Source of the DNA: Saccoglossus kowalevskii
Taxonomy: Eukaryota > Hemichordata > Enteropneusta > Harrimaniidae
Assembly: GCF_000003605.2 (NCBI RefSeq)
Contig: NW_003149267.1
Coordinates: forward strand, 239,245-249,417
DNA length: 10,173 nucleotides
Direction: 5' to 3'
Made by a program: the position numbers and the translations under genes. Under the pieces are notes generated by a model. The model saw nothing but the letters and a program-made list of their open reading frames with translations. It made no database searches and was not told where the DNA came from. Of this stretch, positions 8,745 through 10,173 are shown piece after piece. Every line of letters begins with the position of its first letter. The stretch's first letter is position 1.

Positions 8745-8848
8745 GAGTAGGCTTCGACCTTAATATTTCATTTCTTCCGCAAGCTAGATAATTTAGTCAG
8801 TACTACGCCCTCACTCCACACGAATTGTGATGTTAAAATTAGTATAAA
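8745..8848 (-). repeat. Right arm of the 104-bp perfect inverted repeat
   Basis: Exact reverse complement of 4490-4593 over all 104 bases, beginning GAGTAGGCTTCGACC and ending AATTAGTATAAA. The outer end at 8848 coincides with the start of the minisatellite. The final AAA together with the following GTG reads like the AAAGTG junction between satellite monomers. The element could therefore have inserted into, or nucleated, the array. Confidence 0.92.
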
Positions 8849-9063
8849 GTGCGAATGCTTACAGGGGTCAGTGAGAAGTTTAATGCTAATCAAAGAAAGT
8901 TGACATGCTTACAGGGGTCAGTAAGACATGTTCTGCAGATCATAGAATGTGGGAATACTTACATTGGTCAGTGAGAGGTTTTCTACAAATCATAGAAAGT
9001 GGGAATGCTTACAGGGGTCAGTGGGGGTTTTTCTACAAATCAAAGACAGTGGGAATGCTTACA

Positions 9064-9213
9064 GGGGTTAGTGAGAGGTTTTCTACAGATCATAGAAAGT
9101 GATTTAAATGCTTACATGGGTCAGTGAGCGATTTTCTACAGATCATAGAAAATGATTTAAATGCTTACATGGGTTAGAGGTCAGTGAGAGGTTTTCTGCA
9201 GATCATAGAAAGT
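9064..9213. repeat. 150-bp higher-order block, copy 1
   Basis: This block covers the end of a 50-bp unit, a whole 53-bp unit and a whole 60-bp unit. It is identical, by my reading, to 9328-9477, 264 bp downstream. Shared insertions and the rare GAGCGA variant in the 53-bp unit show that the whole block was duplicated together rather than unit by unit. Confidence 0.85.
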
Positions 9214-9327
9214 GGGAATGCTTACTGGGGACAGTGAGGGGTTTTCTACAGATCATAGAAAGTGGAAATGCTTACAGGGGGTCAGTGAGAGGTTTTCAAC
9301 AGATCATAGAAAATGGGGATGCTCACT

Positions 9328-9477
9328 GGGGTTAGTGAGAGGTTTTCTACAGATCATAGAAAGTGATTTAAATGCTTACATGGGTCAGTGAGCGATTTTC
9401 TACAGATCATAGAAAATGATTTAAATGCTTACATGGGTTAGAGGTCAGTGAGAGGTTTTCTGCAGATCATAGAAAGT
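9328..9477. repeat. 150-bp higher-order block, copy 2
   Basis: Second copy of the block at 9064-9213. The monomers just before it differ by three bases (A/G, T/C and A/T at unit positions 4, 10 and 13), which marks the left limit of perfect identity. Identity ends one base into the following monomer. Confidence 0.85.
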
Positions 9478-9728
9478 GTGAATGCTTACAGGGGTCAGTG
9501 AGAGGTTTTCTACAAATCATAGAAAGTGAGAATGCTTACAGGGGTCAGTGAGAGGTTTTCTGCAGATCATAAAAAGTGGGAATGCTTACAGGGGCCAGTG
9601 AGAGGTTTTCTGCAGATCATAGAAAGTGAGAATGCTTACAGGGGGTCAGTGAGAGGTTTTCTGCAGATCATAGAAAGTGGGAATGTTTATAGTGGTCAAT
9701 AAGAGGTTTTCTGCAGATCATAGAAAGT
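9478..9728. repeat. Five-monomer higher-order block repeated about 506 bp downstream
   Basis: Units at 9478, 9528 and 9578 correspond one by one to units at 9984, 10034 and 10084, with one difference each. The distinctive unit at 9679 (TATAGTGGTCAATAAGA) corresponds to the last partial unit at 10134. The 51-bp unit at 9628 has no counterpart in the second block, so one monomer was lost or gained. Upstream, 9214 pairs with 9771 (both carry TACTGGGGACAGTG) and 9418 with 9870, extending the same order. Confidence 0.75.
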
Positions 9729-10173
9729 GGGAATGCTTACATGGGTTAGTGAGGTGTTCTACAAATCATAGAAATGCTTACTGGGGACAGTGAGGGGTTT
9801 TCTGCAGATCATAGAAAGTGGGAATGTTTACTGGGGTTAGTGAGAGGTTTTCTACAGATCATAGAAAATGATTTAAATGCTTACATGGGCCAGAGGTCAG
9901 TGAGAGGATTTCTGCAGGTCATAGAAAGTGTTTTTAATGCTTACAGGAGGTCAGTGATAGGTTTTCTACAAATCATAGAAAGTGTGAATGCTTACAGGGG
10001 TCAGTGAGAGGATTTCTACAAATCATAGAAAGTGAGAATGCTTACAGGGGTCAGTGAGAGGTTTTCTGCAGATCATAAAGAGTGGGAATGCTTACAGGGG
10101 CCAGTGAGAGGTTTTCAGCAGATCATAGAAAGTGGGAATGCTTATAGTGGTCAATAAGATGTTTTCTGCAGAC

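Larger units (their letters stand above)
8849..10173. repeat. Minisatellite array, about 26 monomers of roughly 50 bp, running off the window
   Basis: Most monomers are exactly 50 bp, beginning GGGAATGCTTACAGGGGTCA, continuing GTGAGAGGTTTTCTRCAGAT and closing CATAGAAAGT. The register starts at 8851, 8901, 8951, 9001 and 9051. A longer class starts GATTTAAATGCTTACATGGG (53 bp at 9101 and 9365). A 60-bp class carries an extra TTAGAGG-like insertion (9154, 9418, 9870). Other variants are 51 bp (9264, 9628), 54 bp (9930) and one shortened copy (9729-9770). Many copies contain a PstI site, CTGCAG. The first two units (8851-8950) are the most diverged, as expected at an array edge. The last unit is cut by the window end. 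The open frames inside are by-products of repeating a stop-poor monomer, not genes. Confidence 0.95.

Noticed and set aside
4490-8848. Polinton/Maverick or a classical transposon with 104-bp terminal repeats
   Set aside because: The interval is far too short for a Polinton, contains no integrase, polymerase or transposase, and shows no matching target duplication at the outer edges. The structural observation is kept without a class.
8905-10007. Two open frames (8905-9102 and 9774-10007) with repeated motifs such as MLTGVSE and FSADHRK
   Set aside because: They are translations of the 50-bp minisatellite. The unit is not a multiple of three and the copies vary in length, so the frame drifts. 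Nothing supports coding.
8849-10173. CRISPR array
   Set aside because: The repeats are contiguous monomers with no unique spacers, in a eukaryotic context.

Overview
The window looks like nuclear DNA of an invertebrate animal. It is AT-rich throughout. Its coding parts are broken into short exons with GT-AG borders. It carries a decayed LINE endonuclease and ends in a tandem minisatellite. No bacterial signals (operons, ribosome binding sites, long uninterrupted genes) are present. The style of the LINE relic and the G-run-rich AT background would suit a marine lophotrochozoan such as a bivalve, but this is a weak inference.

Layout. Positions 1-2624 are mostly non-coding, with a CCAAT-rich patch near 485-713 and a few tiny reading frames. 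Positions 2625-4172 hold the only gene I would defend: a plus-strand, three- or four-exon gene for a small single-pass membrane protein. It has a polar acidic N-terminus, one glycine-patterned membrane helix and a C-terminal domain of about 140 residues with nine cysteines and three N-glycosylation sequons. The splice phases agree at every junction. An optional exon (2763 on) sits between exon 1 and the membrane exon. Two AATAAA signals near 5035-5052 may end this transcript.

Positions 4490-4593 and 8745-8848 are a perfect 104-bp inverted repeat separated by 4151 bp. The enclosed DNA contains a small unrecognised ORF in a compositionally distinct patch (about 5489-5716), a long AT-rich stretch and a plus-strand LINE endonuclease relic (about 7440-8240). 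The relic has at least three frameshifts, a mutated Asp motif and no reverse transcriptase.

The outer edge of the right arm is exactly where a roughly 50-bp minisatellite begins. It runs from 8849 to the end of the window, has about 26 monomers and shows clear higher-order duplications. The most unusual feature is this architecture: a sharply bounded, identical inverted repeat, one arm of which abuts a satellite array. I found no operon-like or defence-like system.
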